DNA of 64,000 nt from JAIBJN01 sp963699495 (GTDB taxonomy: Bacteria; Actinomycetota; Thermoleophilia; Gaiellales; Gaiellaceae): NCBI GenBank assembly GCA_963699495.1, contig CAVOUB010000003.1, positions 496,001 to 560,000 of the forward strand, given 5' to 3'. This document shows, piece after piece, positions 7,874-17,659 of this stretch. Numbering within the stretch: the stretch's first letter is position 1; the number at the start of each line of letters is the position of its first letter. The position numbers were made by a program, and so were the translations under genes. A model generated the notes under the pieces. It was not told where the DNA came from. It made no database searches and saw nothing but the letters and a program-made list of their open reading frames with translations.

Positions 7874-10118
7874 GCCAGCCCCACGATCTCGTCCGGCCGC
7901 ACGGGTGCCCGCGTCAGCTCGCGGCCGCTCGCGCTCCGGAGCGCCGCCACGATCGCCGCCGTGGAGACGACCGTCGGCGGCTCCCCCACGCCCTTGACGC
8001 CGTAGGGAGCGTCGGGCTCGGGATCCTCGACGAGCTCCGCCCAGATCGGCGGCATGTCGAGCGCGGTCGGGATCAGGTAGTCGGTGAAGCTCGCGTTCGT
8101 GATCAGCCCGTCCTTCGTCTGGATCTCCTCCATGAGCGCGAGGCCGAGGCCCTGCGCGGTCCCGCCTTCGATCTGGCCCTGCACCGCCTGCGGGTTGACG
8201 GCCCGGCCGACGTCCTGCGCGGTGCCGATCCAGACCACCCGGGTCAGGCCGAGGTCGACGTCCACCTCCGCGACTACCCGCATGGCGGAGCAGGCAAACG
8301 CCACGTGGGCGCGCTCGCCGCCGACCACCTGCCCGGTCTCGGGGTCGAGCGGGTACGTGCGCGGATGGCGGTAGACGCGCTCGACGCTGATCTCGTCGCC
8401 GGGCTCGAGCGCGCCGCCGCGGCGCTCCAGCTCGGAGCGCACCTCGCGGCAGGCGAGCTGGACGGCGCCGGCGGTCATCCAGGTCTGGCGGGAAGCCGAG
8501 GAGGAGCCCGCCGACTGCACGGTCACGGTCGAGTGCGGCGCGATGACCACGTTCTCGACGTCGAGCTCGGTGCGGGCCACCTGGGCCATGACGTTGACGA
8601 CGCCCTGGCCGACCTCGGCGGCGGCCGAGTGGACCTCGGCGACGAGCTCGCCCTCGGCGTCGGGGAAGAGGCGGACGCGCGCGGCGCAGAAGTCGTCGAA
8701 GCCCTCCGAGTAGCAGATGTTCTTGAAGCCGACCGCGAAGCCGACGCCGCGGCGCACGCCCTCGCCGCGCGTGGTGTTGCCCGCGCCGCCGGGGAGGCGG
8801 ATCGGGTCGCGCGGCAGCTCCTCCGGCTCCGGGATGGGAATGTCGGCGCAGCGCCGGATCACCTCGGCGACGGGAGGGAGCCGGTCACCACCTGGCCGGT
8901 CGGGAGCACGTCGCCGGGCGCGAGCGCGTTGCGCAGCCGCAGGTCGACGCGGCCGACGCCGAGCGCGTCCGCGAGCTTGTCCATCTGCGCCTCGTGCGCG
9001 AAGCAGGACTGGACGGAGCCGAAGCCGCGCATGGCGCCGCAGGGCGGGTTGTTCGTGTACACGCAGGTCGCGTCGATCGAGGCGTTGGGGACGGCGTACG
9101 GCCCGCACGCGAACGCCGCCGCGTTCGAGGTGACCGCGGTCGAGCTCGAGGCGTACGCGCCGCCGTCGAGGAGGATGCGCGCCTGCACCGAGACGAGCTG
9201 GCCGTCGCGGTTGCCGCTGTGCCGCATCCAGATGCGCGCCGGGTGGCGGTGGATGTGGCCGACGAACGACTCCTCGCGGCTGTAGACGAACTTCACCGGG
9301 CGGTTGGTGTGCAGCGCGAGCATGGCCCCGTGGATCTGCATGGAGAGGTCCTCGCGGCCGCCGAACGCGCCGCCGACGCCGGCGAGGTGGATGCGGACGC
9401 GGTTCGGCGTCAGGCCGAGGCAGGGCGCGACCTGGTCGCGGTCGACGTGCAGCCACTGCGTGGCGACGTAGATGTCGACGCCGCCCTCGCCGTCCGGGAC
9501 GGCCAGGCCGGACTCCGGGCCGAGGAAGGCCTGGTCCTGGATGCCGAGCTCGTACGTCCCCTCGACGCTGACCTCGGCCTCCGCGTCGGGATCGCCGTGG
9601 CGGATGCGGATCGTGCGGACGACGTTCGGGCGCGGGTCGTCGGAGTAGCCGTGGCCGTCCGTCCAGCGCTGCGGGTGGATGGGATCCGACTCGGTGGCGC
9701 GCTCGGGGTCGACGACGGGCTCGAGCGGCTCGTACTCGACCCGCACCTGCTCGGCGGCGCGGCGTGCCTGCTCGGGATGCTCCGCAGCGACGATCACGAC
9801 GGGCTCGCCGAAGTAGCGGACGCGGTCGAACGCGAGCACCGGCTGGTCGGGGAACTCGAGGCCGTAGCGCTTCTCGCCGGGGACGTCCTCGTGCGTGAGC
9901 ACGGCGTGGACGCCGGGCATGCCGGCCGCCCTGGTCGTGTCGATCGCGGTGATGAGGGCGTGGGCGTGCGGACTGCGGACGGTGTGGCCCCACAGCATCC
10001 CGGCCGCGTAGAGGTCGCTCGAGTAGGCGAACTCGCCGGCCACCTTGGGGATCGCGTCGACGCGGCGCACCGCCTCGCCGACGCGGCCGACCTCGAGCTT
10101 GCGCGCAGGCGTGCTCAT
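7870..10118 (-). CDS. Xanthine-dehydrogenase-like molybdopterin-binding large subunit, one frameshift
   Basis: Large catalytic subunit of a molybdenum hydroxylase. N-terminal frame (ATG 10118): RVDAIPKVAGEFAYSSDL, then VGGAFGGREDLSMQIHGAML, and GAMRGFGSVQSCFAHEAQMD, which carries the RGFG substrate-pocket motif typical of xanthine/purine-type enzymes and unlike the CODH motifs found later in this window. After a break near 8880 the protein continues with HSAAAEVGQGVVNVMAQV and ends YGVKGVGEPPTVVSTAA. Restored length about 750 residues. Gene order FAD subunit, Fe-S subunit, large subunit. Adenine deaminase and uricase genes elsewhere in the window support a purine substrate. Confidence 0.8.
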
Positions 10119-10579
10119 GGCGTCGCGGGAGTTGCCGCGGCCCGCACCGCGTCGAAGATCTTCTGATAGCCGGTGCAGCGGCAGAGATTGCCGGAGAGCG
10201 CCTCGCGGATCTCGTCGTCGCTGGGGTCGGGGCTCCGCTCGAGCAGCGCGGCGGTCGCGACGACGAGCCCCGGCGTGCAGAAGCCGCACTGGACGGCGCC
10301 CGTGTCGGCGAAGGCCTCCTGCACCGGATGCAGCTGCCCCTCCTTCGCCAGGCCCTCGACGGTGACGAGCTCGTGGCCCTCGGCCTGGACGGCCAGGACG
10401 AGGCAGGCGCACACGAGCTTGCCGTCGAGGAGCACCGAGCAGGAGCCGCACTCGCCCTGCTCGCAGGCGTTCTTCGAGCCGGGCAGGCCGAGCTGCTCGC
10501 GGAGCGTGAAGAGGAGGCTCTCGCCCTCCCAGACCTCGGCCTCGCGGCGCTCGCCGTTGACGGTCAGCTCGATCTTCAC
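10115..10579 (-). CDS. Molybdenum hydroxylase [2Fe-2S] small subunit
   Basis: A 154-residue electron-transfer subunit. The plant-type [2Fe-2S] cluster ligands lie in CEQGECGSCSVLLDGKLVC and the second cluster in CGFCTPGLV and NLCRCTGYQKIFDAV. Complete, with no frameshift. Stop and start overlap the large subunit (ATGA) and its own start overlaps the FAD subunit stop, so the three are translationally coupled. Confidence 0.9.
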   Translation of the reverse strand: MKIELTVNGERREAEVWEGESLLFTLREQLGLPGSKNACEQGECGSCSVLLDGKLVCACLVLAVQAEGHELVTVEGLAKEGQLHPVQEAFADTGAVQCGFCTPGLVVATAALLERSPDPSDDEIREALSGNLCRCTGYQKIFDAVRAAATPATP

Positions 10580-11367
10580 GTCAGGACCCTCTCCAGCGCG
10601 CGCCCGGTCAACACCCGGAGCGCATGGCGTCGGTACGCGGCCGTCCCGCGCACGTCGTCGATCGGGCTCGCGGCCTGCGCGACGCGCTCGGGGAACCCGT
10701 CGCGCTCGGCCAGGGGGCCCGTCACGAGCGCTGGCACCGGGCCGGCGGAGCCGAAGGCGGCCCTGATCTCCTCCTTCTCCCGGTCGACGGAGAGCGCGAG
10801 CGAGCAGACGGCGATCACCATCGCGTTCCGCGGGCCGACCTTCATGAACGTCTGGCGGCTCTTGGACGGCGTCACCCGGACGGCGACGATCAGCTCGTCG
10901 TCGGCGAGCGCGTTGCGCTTCGGTCCGACGAGGAACTCGGTCAGCGCGAGGGTGCGCGTCGCCCCGGTCTTCGCCACCTCGACCTCGGCGCCCTCGACGA
11001 GGAGCGGCGGCAGCGCGTCGCCGGCCGGCGAGGCCGTGCCGAGGTTGCCGCCGATCGTGCCGCGGTTGCGGATCTGCGGGGAGCCGACGGTGCGCGAGGC
11101 CTCCGCCAGGGCGGGCAGGAGGCCGGCGAGCTCGTCCTCCATCGCCTCGGCGTACGTCAGCCCCGAGCCGAGGCGTATCGAGCCGTTCTCGCGCGACCAG
11201 CCGCGCAGCTCGGCGACCTCGTTCAGGTTCAGGATCGCCTCCGGGCGCGCGCGGTCGAAGTTGAGCGCGACCATCAGGTCCGTCCCGCCCTGGATGGGCA
11301 CGGCGTCCGGGCGCTCGGCCTTCAGCGCGAGCGCCTCGTCCAGCGATCGCGGGGTGAGAACATCCAC
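10576..11367 (-). CDS. Molybdenum hydroxylase FAD-binding medium subunit
   Basis: A 263-residue FAD subunit with the two FAD motifs, AVPIQGGTDLMVALN and TIGGNLGTASPAGD, and the C-terminal CODH/FAD domain ending ALRVLTGRALERVLT. First gene of the xanthine-dehydrogenase-like operon. Upstream lies a strong inverted repeat that more likely ends transcription of the next gene than controls this one. Confidence 0.88.
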   Translation of the reverse strand: MDVLTPRSLDEALALKAERPDAVPIQGGTDLMVALNFDRARPEAILNLNEVAELRGWSRENGSIRLGSGLTYAEAMEDELAGLLPALAEASRTVGSPQIRNRGTIGGNLGTASPAGDALPPLLVEGAEVEVAKTGATRTLALTEFLVGPKRNALADDELIVAVRVTPSKSRQTFMKVGPRNAMVIAVCSLALSVDREKEEIRAAFGSAGPVPALVTGPLAERDGFPERVAQAASPIDDVRGTAAYRRHALRVLTGRALERVLT

Positions 11368-11397
11368 CCGTCCAGCGTAATCGAGGGGCGGGACGCC

Positions 11398-11422
11398 CCC
11401 AAGTAACAGTCTGTTACTTGGG
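11398..11422 (-). terminator. Perfect 12-bp inverted repeat, terminator-like
   Basis: CCCAAGTAACAG-T-CTGTTACTTGGG, perfectly self-complementary with a single central base. It begins 12 nt after the stop of the metallophosphoesterase gene (minus strand). A near-identical core recurs at 59638-59666, also just after a minus-strand gene end. No U-tract follows in either orientation, so if it ends transcription it does so without a classical U-run. A bound regulator is an alternative. Confidence 0.5.
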
Positions 11423-11434
11423 AGGTTCGTGGCG

Positions 11435-12937
11435 CTAGTGGCCGCCGGCCTCGCCCGCGACGTCGGCGGGCTCGCCGTCGCCCAGCACGACGCGGTGCGC
11501 GCTCGCCGCGCCCGTTGCCGGCTCGACCTCGATCAGGTCGACGGCGCGGGCGCGGCCGTCCGCGTCGAGGTGGACGAGCGCGAAGCCGGAGAAGTCCTCG
11601 CCCATGCCGAAGGGGCCTCCCGCGCCGACCGTGCCGCCGTCGACGAGGACGGACGCACCCTGGGTCTCCACGTGCTGGTGGTGGTCGTGGCCCGTGAGGA
11701 CGAGCACCGGCTCGCCGCCCTGCAGGGCGAGCTCGCTCAGCAGCGCGTGCGCGAGCGAGTGCCGGTGGACGAGGACGACGTCGGGGCGCTCGGGCAGCGC
11801 GAAGAACCAGTCGAGGAACTGCTGTTGCGCGTCCAGGAGGGCCTGCTCCTTCAGCTCGAGCAGGTGGCCCTCGAACGTCCCGGCCGCGCTCTCGGCCGGA
11901 TCGTCCCACCCGGCCACGCGCAGGCCCGCGACCGACGTGACCGGCTCACCGTCCGTCGTCCCGTCGGCGAGCAGGCGGCCGCTGCGGGTGAGGACGACCA
12001 CGCCGCGCTGTGCCGCTGCCAGCATCAGCTGCCGCGAGTCGTGGTTCCCCGACACCGCGACGACCGGCGAGCCGAGGCGGGCGACGCCGGGGACGATTCC
12101 GGCCTCGTAGCGCGTGCCCCGCTGGGTCAGGTCGCCGACCATGAAGACCGGCTTGCCGCCCGTGAAGCCCTCGAGCGCGGGCAGGACGAGGGTGTTCGAA
12201 TGGAGGTCGGAGGCGACGACGATGGCACGGTCGATCTGCGCGGGCTCCTGGGCGCGCTCGCCTGCGACGGCGATCAGCCGCGTGAGCCCCTCGACGGCGT
12301 CGCCGTACGAGTCGTCGTAGCCCTCGCCGGCTGCGAGCACGCGCTCCGAGAACTCCAGGAGCCGCGGCAGCTCGTCGCCGTGGGCGTAGAAAGTGGGCTC
12401 GCGGAGCGCGCCGTAGTCGAACCGGCTCACGCCCGCGCCGACGAGCGCGACGGCGGCGAAGGACACCGCCAGGCCCGCGGCCGGGCCGAGGAGAAGCCAG
12501 CGGCGGCGGCTGAAGACCGCGATCACGGCGCCGCCGAGCAGGCCGCCGACGAGCCCGCCGAGGAGCGCGAAGGCGGCGGCCCGGCGCAGGCCGTCCCCGA
12601 CTGCGTCTCGCAGCTCGCCCTCGAGGCCGGCGAGGCTCGCATCCGCGCTCCCGCCCGAGCGAAGCGCCGTCAGCGCGGCGTCCCGGTCGAGCGAGCGGAA
12701 CTCGAGCTCGACCGCGACGGGCGCCGTGTAGGGCTCGGCGCGAACGCCCCAGTCGACCACGGGGACGTAGACGTCGACCTCGCCGCTCCGGGCCGGGACG
12801 ACGTGGACGTCGACGGTGCCGAGCGTGACCGCGCGCGACTCCGGCGCAGCGGCTCTGAGCGCGACGATGCTCCCGGCGAGAGCCAGCGCGACGCAGATGA
12901 GGACGAACGCCGCAGTCCTGAGGAGACCCCTATGCAT
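11435..12937 (-). CDS. Membrane-anchored metallophosphoesterase
   Basis: A 500-residue calcineurin-like phosphoesterase with a large N-terminal extension. An N-terminal hydrophobic helix (about residues 8-30), a long extracytoplasmic-looking region, then two adjacent hydrophobic stretches near 120-170. The catalytic metal motifs follow: ASDLHSN, GDLTQRG, SGNHDSRQLM, LVHRHSLAH and TGHDHHQHVE. This is the usual DxH-GD-GNHD-H-GHxH order. Substrate unknown. Stands alone, ending at the inverted repeat at 11398-11422. Confidence 0.8.
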   Translation of the reverse strand: MHRGLLRTAAFVLICVALALAGSIVALRAAAPESRAVTLGTVDVHVVPARSGEVDVYVPVVDWGVRAEPYTAPVAVELEFRSLDRDAALTALRSGGSADASLAGLEGELRDAVGDGLRRAAAFALLGGLVGGLLGGAVIAVFSRRRWLLLGPAAGLAVSFAAVALVGAGVSRFDYGALREPTFYAHGDELPRLLEFSERVLAAGEGYDDSYGDAVEGLTRLIAVAGERAQEPAQIDRAIVVASDLHSNTLVLPALEGFTGGKPVFMVGDLTQRGTRYEAGIVPGVARLGSPVVAVSGNHDSRQLMLAAAQRGVVVLTRSGRLLADGTTDGEPVTSVAGLRVAGWDDPAESAAGTFEGHLLELKEQALLDAQQQFLDWFFALPERPDVVLVHRHSLAHALLSELALQGGEPVLVLTGHDHHQHVETQGASVLVDGGTVGAGGPFGMGEDFSGFALVHLDADGRARAVDLIEVEPATGAASAHRVVLGDGEPADVAGEAGGH

Positions 12938-13052
12938 TCCCGTCCTTCAAGTGTCGGCCCCGGCCCGCGAGATCTCGACCCTCAAAGGTCGGGACCAGGC
13001 TAGCGACTTGCCGGCCTCGTCCGGATCAGTCACGGCCCCAGGCACCCCGTCC

Positions 13053-13114
13053 TGGGGTCAGGTCTTGCGTTCACGCATCCTGCGCCGAATGTGGCAATGC
13101 AAGACCTGACCCCA
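13053..13114. repeat. REP/MITE-like palindromic element
   Basis: Two perfect 16-bp arms, TGGGGTCAGGTCTTGC (13053-13068) and its complement (13099-13114), enclose 30 bases. Elements that begin GGGGTCAG and form long hairpins are characteristic of REP sequences moved by RAYT (IS200-like, REP-associated) transposases. No such transposase is in this window. It sits in the gap between two minus-strand genes and could also act as a transcription stop for the one at 13125-13427. Confidence 0.65.
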
Positions 13115-13124
13115 GGGCATGGCC

Positions 13125-13427
13125 CTAGCGGGCGCCGAGGTTCGACCGCGCCCGCTCGACGAGCGCGCGCCCGTAGTGGCGGTGCTCGCCCATGCCCAGC
13201 TCCCACTGCGCGTGCGCGAGTCGCTTGTCGCGCTTGAGTTGCGACTGGGAGACGGCGCGCGCAAGGAAGTGGGTCTCCGCCATCACCGTCGTCCGCATGT
13301 AGGAGCCCTGCGCGAGGCGGACGACCTCGTCGGCCAGCGGGCGCCCGACGACCTGCGCGACCGTGTGCCAGCGCTCCGGCTCCTCGGGGTCGGCGATCTG
13401 GACGAAGTACGTCGGCTCTGGGGGCAT
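13125..13427 (-). CDS. Hypothetical protein, possible last gene of the cox run
   Basis: A 100-residue soluble protein (PTYFVQIADPEEPERWHTV...RHYGRALVERARSNLGAR). It lies 25 nt after the end of the form II FAD subunit on the same strand and before the REP-like element, so it could be co-transcribed with the cox genes. No family recognised. Confidence 0.5.
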   Translation of the reverse strand: MPPEPTYFVQIADPEEPERWHTVAQVVGRPLADEVVRLAQGSYMRTTVMAETHFLARAVSQSQLKRDKRLAHAQWELGMGEHRHYGRALVERARSNLGAR

Positions 13428-13452
13428 CCGGGCCCCTGCTTGTTCGCTTCCC

Positions 13453-14276
13453 TTAGCTCAGAGCCTCCTCGAGCGCCCGCCGCGTGAGGACGCGGGCCAG
13501 GTGCTCGCGGTACTCGGAGCTGCCGTTGTGGTCGCTCGGCGGGCTCGTGCCCTCGGCCGCGCGCTCCGCAGCGGTCGCCGGGTCGGCGCCGGAGGCGAGC
13601 GCCTCCTCGACGCCGCCCGCACGGAGCGCGGTCGCGCCCATGTTGGTCAGGCGCGACGTGGGCGCCGCCGTTCATGCGCACCGCCGCGACGCCGACCGTC
13701 GCCCAGTCCTGGGCCCGCCGGTGGAACTTCTGGTACGCCCAGCCGCCGGCACCGGTCTTGGGGACGCGGATCTCGGTCAGCACCTCCTGGGGATCCAGAG
13801 CCGTCTGCAGGAAGCCGCCGAAGCTGTCCGCGACGGAGCAGCGCCGCTCGCCGCCCGGCCCGCGCACGACGAGCTCGGCGTCGAGCGCGAGCAGGACCGT
13901 CGGCGCGTCGGAGGCCGGGTCGCAGTGGGCGACCGAGCCGCCGATCGTCCCGCGGTGGCGAACCTGCGGGTCGCCGACCAGCCCGGCCGTGGACGCGAGG
14001 ATGGGGCACTCGGCCCGGAGGAGCTCGCTCTGCTCCAGATCCCGGTAGCGCGTGAGCGCGCCGATCGGCGATCGCGTCGCCGTCCTCCCGCACGTAGGAG
14101 AGGTCGGAGATGCGGCCGATGTCGACGAGCAACTCGGGCCGCGCCAGCCGGAGCCGCATGAGCGGGAGGAGCGAGTGGCCGCCCGCGAGGAGCTTCGCGT
14201 CCCGGCCGGAGCCGAGGAGCTCGATCGCGTGGTCGACGGACTCGGCGACCTCGTAGTCGAACTTGGCCGGGATCAC
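13453..14276 (-). CDS. Form II CODH-like FAD-binding medium subunit, two frameshifts
   Basis: FAD subunit of the second (form II) set. From GTG 14276: AKLLAGGHSLLPLMRLRLARP (motif 1), a break near 14070, then RHRGTIGGSVAHCDPASDAP (motif 2), VPKTGAGGWAYQKFHRRAQD, a second break near 13660, and the C-terminal HNGSSEYREHLARVLTRRAL. Restored length about 275 residues. The start overlaps the stop of the large subunit (GTGA). Confidence 0.8.
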
Positions 14277-16630
14277 TTCGCACCTCCTTCCTGGATCGCG
14301 CGCCAGACGCGCTCGGGCTTGGCGGGCATCTCGACGTCGGTGACGCCGTACGGGGAGAGGGCGTCGACGATCGCGTTGATCACCGCCGGCGTCGAGGCGA
14401 TCGTGCCGGTCTCCCCCACTCCCTTGACGCCGAGCGGGTTCGTCGGGCTCGGCGCGTTGACGCGGTCGAGCTCGTAGTCGATCGTCTCGGCGGCGCTGGG
14501 GACGAGGTAGGAGATCATCGACCCGGTCGTCAGGTTGCCGTCGTCGTCGTAGATCGCCTCCTCCCAGAGCGCCTGCGCGATCCCCTGCGTGACGCCTCCG
14601 TGGATCTGCCCGTCGACGATCGTCGGGTTGATGACGTTGCCGATCTCGTCCACCGCGATGTAGCGGTCGAGCTCGACCTCGCCCGTCTCCGTGTCCACCT
14701 CGACGACGCAGATGTGCGCGCCGCCGGGCCAGCTGAAGTTGGGCGGGTCGTAGACGAACGTCGCCTCGAGCCCGGGCTCCATCCCCTCGGGCAGGTCGTG
14801 CGCGACGAAGGCCTGCAGCGCCGCGTCCTGCACGGTCATGGACTTGTCGGTGCCGGCCACGGTGAAGGTGCCGTTGTCGTACTGGAGGTCCTCCGGGGAC
14901 ACCTCGAGCTGGTGCGCGACGACGCCGCGCGCCTTCGCGATCACCTTCTCGGCGGCGTTGTAGAGCGCGATGCCGCCGACGGCGAGGCTGCGGCTCCCGT
15001 ACGTGTCGAGGCCGAGCTGCATCGTGGTCGTGTCGCCGTGGACGATCTCGACCTGGTCGATGGGGACGCCGAGCCGCTCGGCGACGATCTGGGAGAAGGT
15101 CGTCACGTGGCCCTGCCCGTGCGGCGAGGTGCCGATGAAGACCTCCACGCTCCCGGTCGGGAGGCAGCGGATCGTGGCCGCGTCCCAGCCTCCGGCGGCG
15201 TAGAGGATCGCTCCGAGGATGCGGGAGGGCGCCAGGCCGCACATCTCCGTGTAGGTGGAGAAGCCGATGCCGAGCTCCTTCGTGTCGCCCCGCGCGCGCC
15301 GCTCGGCCTGCTCCTTGCGGAGCGCCTCGTAGCCCGCCATCTCGAGCGCCCGGTCGAGCGCGCCGACGAAGTCGCCGGAGTCGACCGTGAGCCCGGAGGC
15401 GAGCGTGTGCGGGAACTCGGTGATGAAGTTCTTGCGCCGGAGCTCGGCCGGGTCCATGTCGAGCTTGCGCGCGAGCGCGTCCACCGTGCGCTCGATCAGG
15501 AACGTCGCCTCCGGCCGGCCCGCGCCGCGGTAGGCGTCGGTCGGCGTCGCCGTCGTGAAGGCGCCGATCACCTCCAGCGAGTAGGCCTCGATGTCGTAGG
15601 GCCCGCCGTAGACCCAGCCGCCGAGGATCGGCGTGCCGGCGGTGACGAGCTGGAGGTAGGCGCCGAGCCCGACGACGAGCTTGGCGCGGACGCCGCGGAT
15701 CTTCCCGTCCTCGTCGGCCGCGTACTCCATCTCCTGCCACTGGTCGCGGCCGTGGATGGTGGCGAGGTAGCCCTCCGAGCGCTCCTCGATCCACTTCACC
15801 GGCCGTCCGACCCGCCTCGCGAGCACGAGCGCGAGCGCCTCCTCGGCGTAGACGTTCAGCTTCGAGCCGAAGCCGCCGCCGACGTCCGGGGCGATCACGC
15901 GCAGGCGCGCCTCCGGGACGCCGAGGACGACGCCGAGCCAGAAGCGCAGGATGTGCGGGATCTGGGTCGCCGACCAGAGCGTGTACTCGTCCTGGGCGGG
16001 CTGGTACTGCGCGATCACGCCGCGCGGCTCGATCGCGTTCGGGATCAGGCGCTGCTGGCGGAAGCGCTCCTTCACGGTCACGGGCGCCTTGCCGAAGACG
16101 CCCTCGACGTCGCCGCCCTCGAGCTTCCAGGTGAAGCAGTGGTTCGTACCGAACTCCTCGTGCAGGATCGGCGCGCCGTCCTCGAGCGCCTTCTCCGGGT
16201 CGATCACCGCCGGAAGCTGCTCGTACTCGACGTCGACCAGCTCGGCCGCGTCCTTGGCCTGCGCGCGGGTCTCGGCGAGGACGACCGCGACGCCGTCGCC
16301 CTGGTAGCGCGCCTTGTCGGTCGCGAGCGGGCGGTGCATCGGCTGCTTCGTGTCCTCGGTGACGAGCCAGACGCAGGGGAGCGTCGCGGCCCAGTCGTCG
16401 GCCAGGTCGGCGCCCGAGAAGGCGGCGACGACTCCCTCGGCCTCGCGGGCCGCGGAGACGTCGACGCTCTTGATCGTCGCGTGCGCGTACGGGCTGCGGA
16501 CGACCGCGGCCCAGACCATGCCCGGGACGGTGAGGTCGTCGATGAACTGGGACTGGCCGGTGAGGAGCTCGGCGTCCTCCTTGCGGGCGACCGGCTTTCC
16601 GATGTAGGTCTCGGTCTCGGTGGCTGCCAT
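14273..16630 (-). CDS. Form II CODH-like (CoxL/CutL) molybdopterin-binding large subunit
   Basis: A complete 785-residue molybdenum hydroxylase large subunit from ATG 16630. It carries PDVGGGFGSKLNVYAEEALA and the active-site loop AYRGAGR (complement 15515-15535), the recognised signature of form II CODH-like enzymes, not the form I AYRCSFR. The C-terminal PLGVKGVGETGTIASTPAV is typical. Gene order S-L-M is also the form II arrangement. The physiological substrate of form II enzymes is uncertain; CO is possible, but other aldehydes or heterocycles are not excluded. Confidence 0.88.
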   Translation of the reverse strand: MAATETETYIGKPVARKEDAELLTGQSQFIDDLTVPGMVWAAVVRSPYAHATIKSVDVSAAREAEGVVAAFSGADLADDWAATLPCVWLVTEDTKQPMHRPLATDKARYQGDGVAVVLAETRAQAKDAAELVDVEYEQLPAVIDPEKALEDGAPILHEEFGTNHCFTWKLEGGDVEGVFGKAPVTVKERFRQQRLIPNAIEPRGVIAQYQPAQDEYTLWSATQIPHILRFWLGVVLGVPEARLRVIAPDVGGGFGSKLNVYAEEALALVLARRVGRPVKWIEERSEGYLATIHGRDQWQEMEYAADEDGKIRGVRAKLVVGLGAYLQLVTAGTPILGGWVYGGPYDIEAYSLEVIGAFTTATPTDAYRGAGRPEATFLIERTVDALARKLDMDPAELRRKNFITEFPHTLASGLTVDSGDFVGALDRALEMAGYEALRKEQAERRARGDTKELGIGFSTYTEMCGLAPSRILGAILYAAGGWDAATIRCLPTGSVEVFIGTSPHGQGHVTTFSQIVAERLGVPIDQVEIVHGDTTTMQLGLDTYGSRSLAVGGIALYNAAEKVIAKARGVVAHQLEVSPEDLQYDNGTFTVAGTDKSMTVQDAALQAFVAHDLPEGMEPGLEATFVYDPPNFSWPGGAHICVVEVDTETGEVELDRYIAVDEIGNVINPTIVDGQIHGGVTQGIAQALWEEAIYDDDGNLTTGSMISYLVPSAAETIDYELDRVNAPSPTNPLGVKGVGETGTIASTPAVINAIVDALSPYGVTDVEMPAKPERVWRAIQEGGAK

Positions 16631-16640
16631 CTCCCCCTCC

Positions 16641-17101
16641 TCAGGCCGCGGCGGCGGCCTTGACCGCCTTGACGATGTTCTGGTAGCCGGTGCAGCGGCA
16701 GAGGTTGCCCTCGAGCGCGTGCCGGATCTCCGTCGTCGCTCGGGCTCGGGCTCTCGGCCAGCAGGCTGACCGTGGCCATCACCATCCCGGGCGTGCAGAA
16801 GCCGCACTGGAGGCCGTGCGTGCTCGTGGAAGGCCTGCTGGACGGGGTGGTAGTCGCCGATCGAGCCGATGCCCTCGATCGTCGTCACCTCGTGGCCGTC
16901 CGCCTGGACGGCGAGCACCGTGCACGACTTCACCGACTCGCCGTCGAGCAGCACCGTGCACGCGCCGCACGAGGACGTGTCGCAGCCGACCACCGTGCCC
17001 GTCAGCCCGAGCTGCTCGCGCAGGAAGTAGACGAGGAGCTGACGCGGCTCGACCTCCGCCTCGTGGCTCTCTCCGTTCACCGAAATCGCGATCTGTGTCA
17101 A
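16641..17101 (-). CDS. Form II CODH-like [2Fe-2S] small subunit, two frameshifts
   Basis: Starts at TTG 17101, overlapping the coxG stop. First cluster: CDTSSCGACTVLLDGESVKSC. Frames break near 16815 and again near 16735; the second cluster is then split between CGFCTPGMV and NLCRCTGYQNIVKAVKA. Restored length about 155 residues. An RBS-like GGAGGGGGAG lies in the 10-nt gap before the large subunit. Confidence 0.8.
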
Positions 17102-17659
17102 CTCGACCTCCTTCCGATCCTGCGGATGCGGCGCCAGAGGCTGCCGAAGAACAGCGAGAGCCCGGAGATCGGCTTCGCCTGGGCGGCGACCGCCTGCTCC
17201 GCCTCGTGGGCGGAGTCTCCGAGCTGGGCTTCGAGGCACTGCGCGAAGCTCGTGACCATCTGCGAGGAGATGTCCTCGATCATCCCGCGCCCGTACTGCG
17301 CGACCGTGCCCGCGAGCGAGAGGTCCGTGACGATGTCGATCTTCGTCCCTCCGTTGCTCGGCGCGAGGCTGGACTCGATGGTCGCGCTGGCGCGGCCCCG
17401 GTTGCGCGTCTCGCGCGCGTTGGCGCCGAGCACGACCCGGCGGTTGGCCTCGTCGGCCTCCTTGCGCTCGACGTCGGTGGCGAAGGTGAGCCCGATCGGG
17501 CCGAGCTTCACCGTCATCGTCGCCTTCCAGTGGTCGTCGTCGACGACCTCGTCGAGCTTCGCCCCGGGCATGCACGGAACGATGCGCGGGACGTCCATGA
17601 GGAGCGTCCCACGCCTTCTCCGGCGGCGCGGCCACCTCGAACGAGTTCTCCAGCTTCAC
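17098..17659 (-). CDS. coxG: CoxG family SRPBCC protein, one frameshift
   Basis: START-like SRPBCC fold of the carbon monoxide dehydrogenase subunit G family, associated in known systems with anchoring or maturing CODH. Begins GTG 17659 with LENSFEVAAPPEKAWD, breaks near 17600, and continues MDVPRIVPCMPGAKLDEV, then GRGMIEDISSQMVTSFAQCL. The C-terminal basic stretch (LFFGSLWRRIRRIGRR) could contact the membrane. Overlaps its neighbours on both sides by 4 nt. Confidence 0.85.

Noticed and set aside
13053..13114. Treating the long hairpin as an ordinary terminator
   Set aside because: The arms are far longer than needed, the GGGGTCAG start is typical of REP elements and there is no U-tract, so a repeat element is the better call.
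13453..17101. Calling the second molybdenum hydroxylase set xanthine dehydrogenase
   Set aside because: The loop AYRGAGR, the S-L-M order and the coxG/XdhC neighbours fit form II CODH-like enzymes better than purine hydroxylases.
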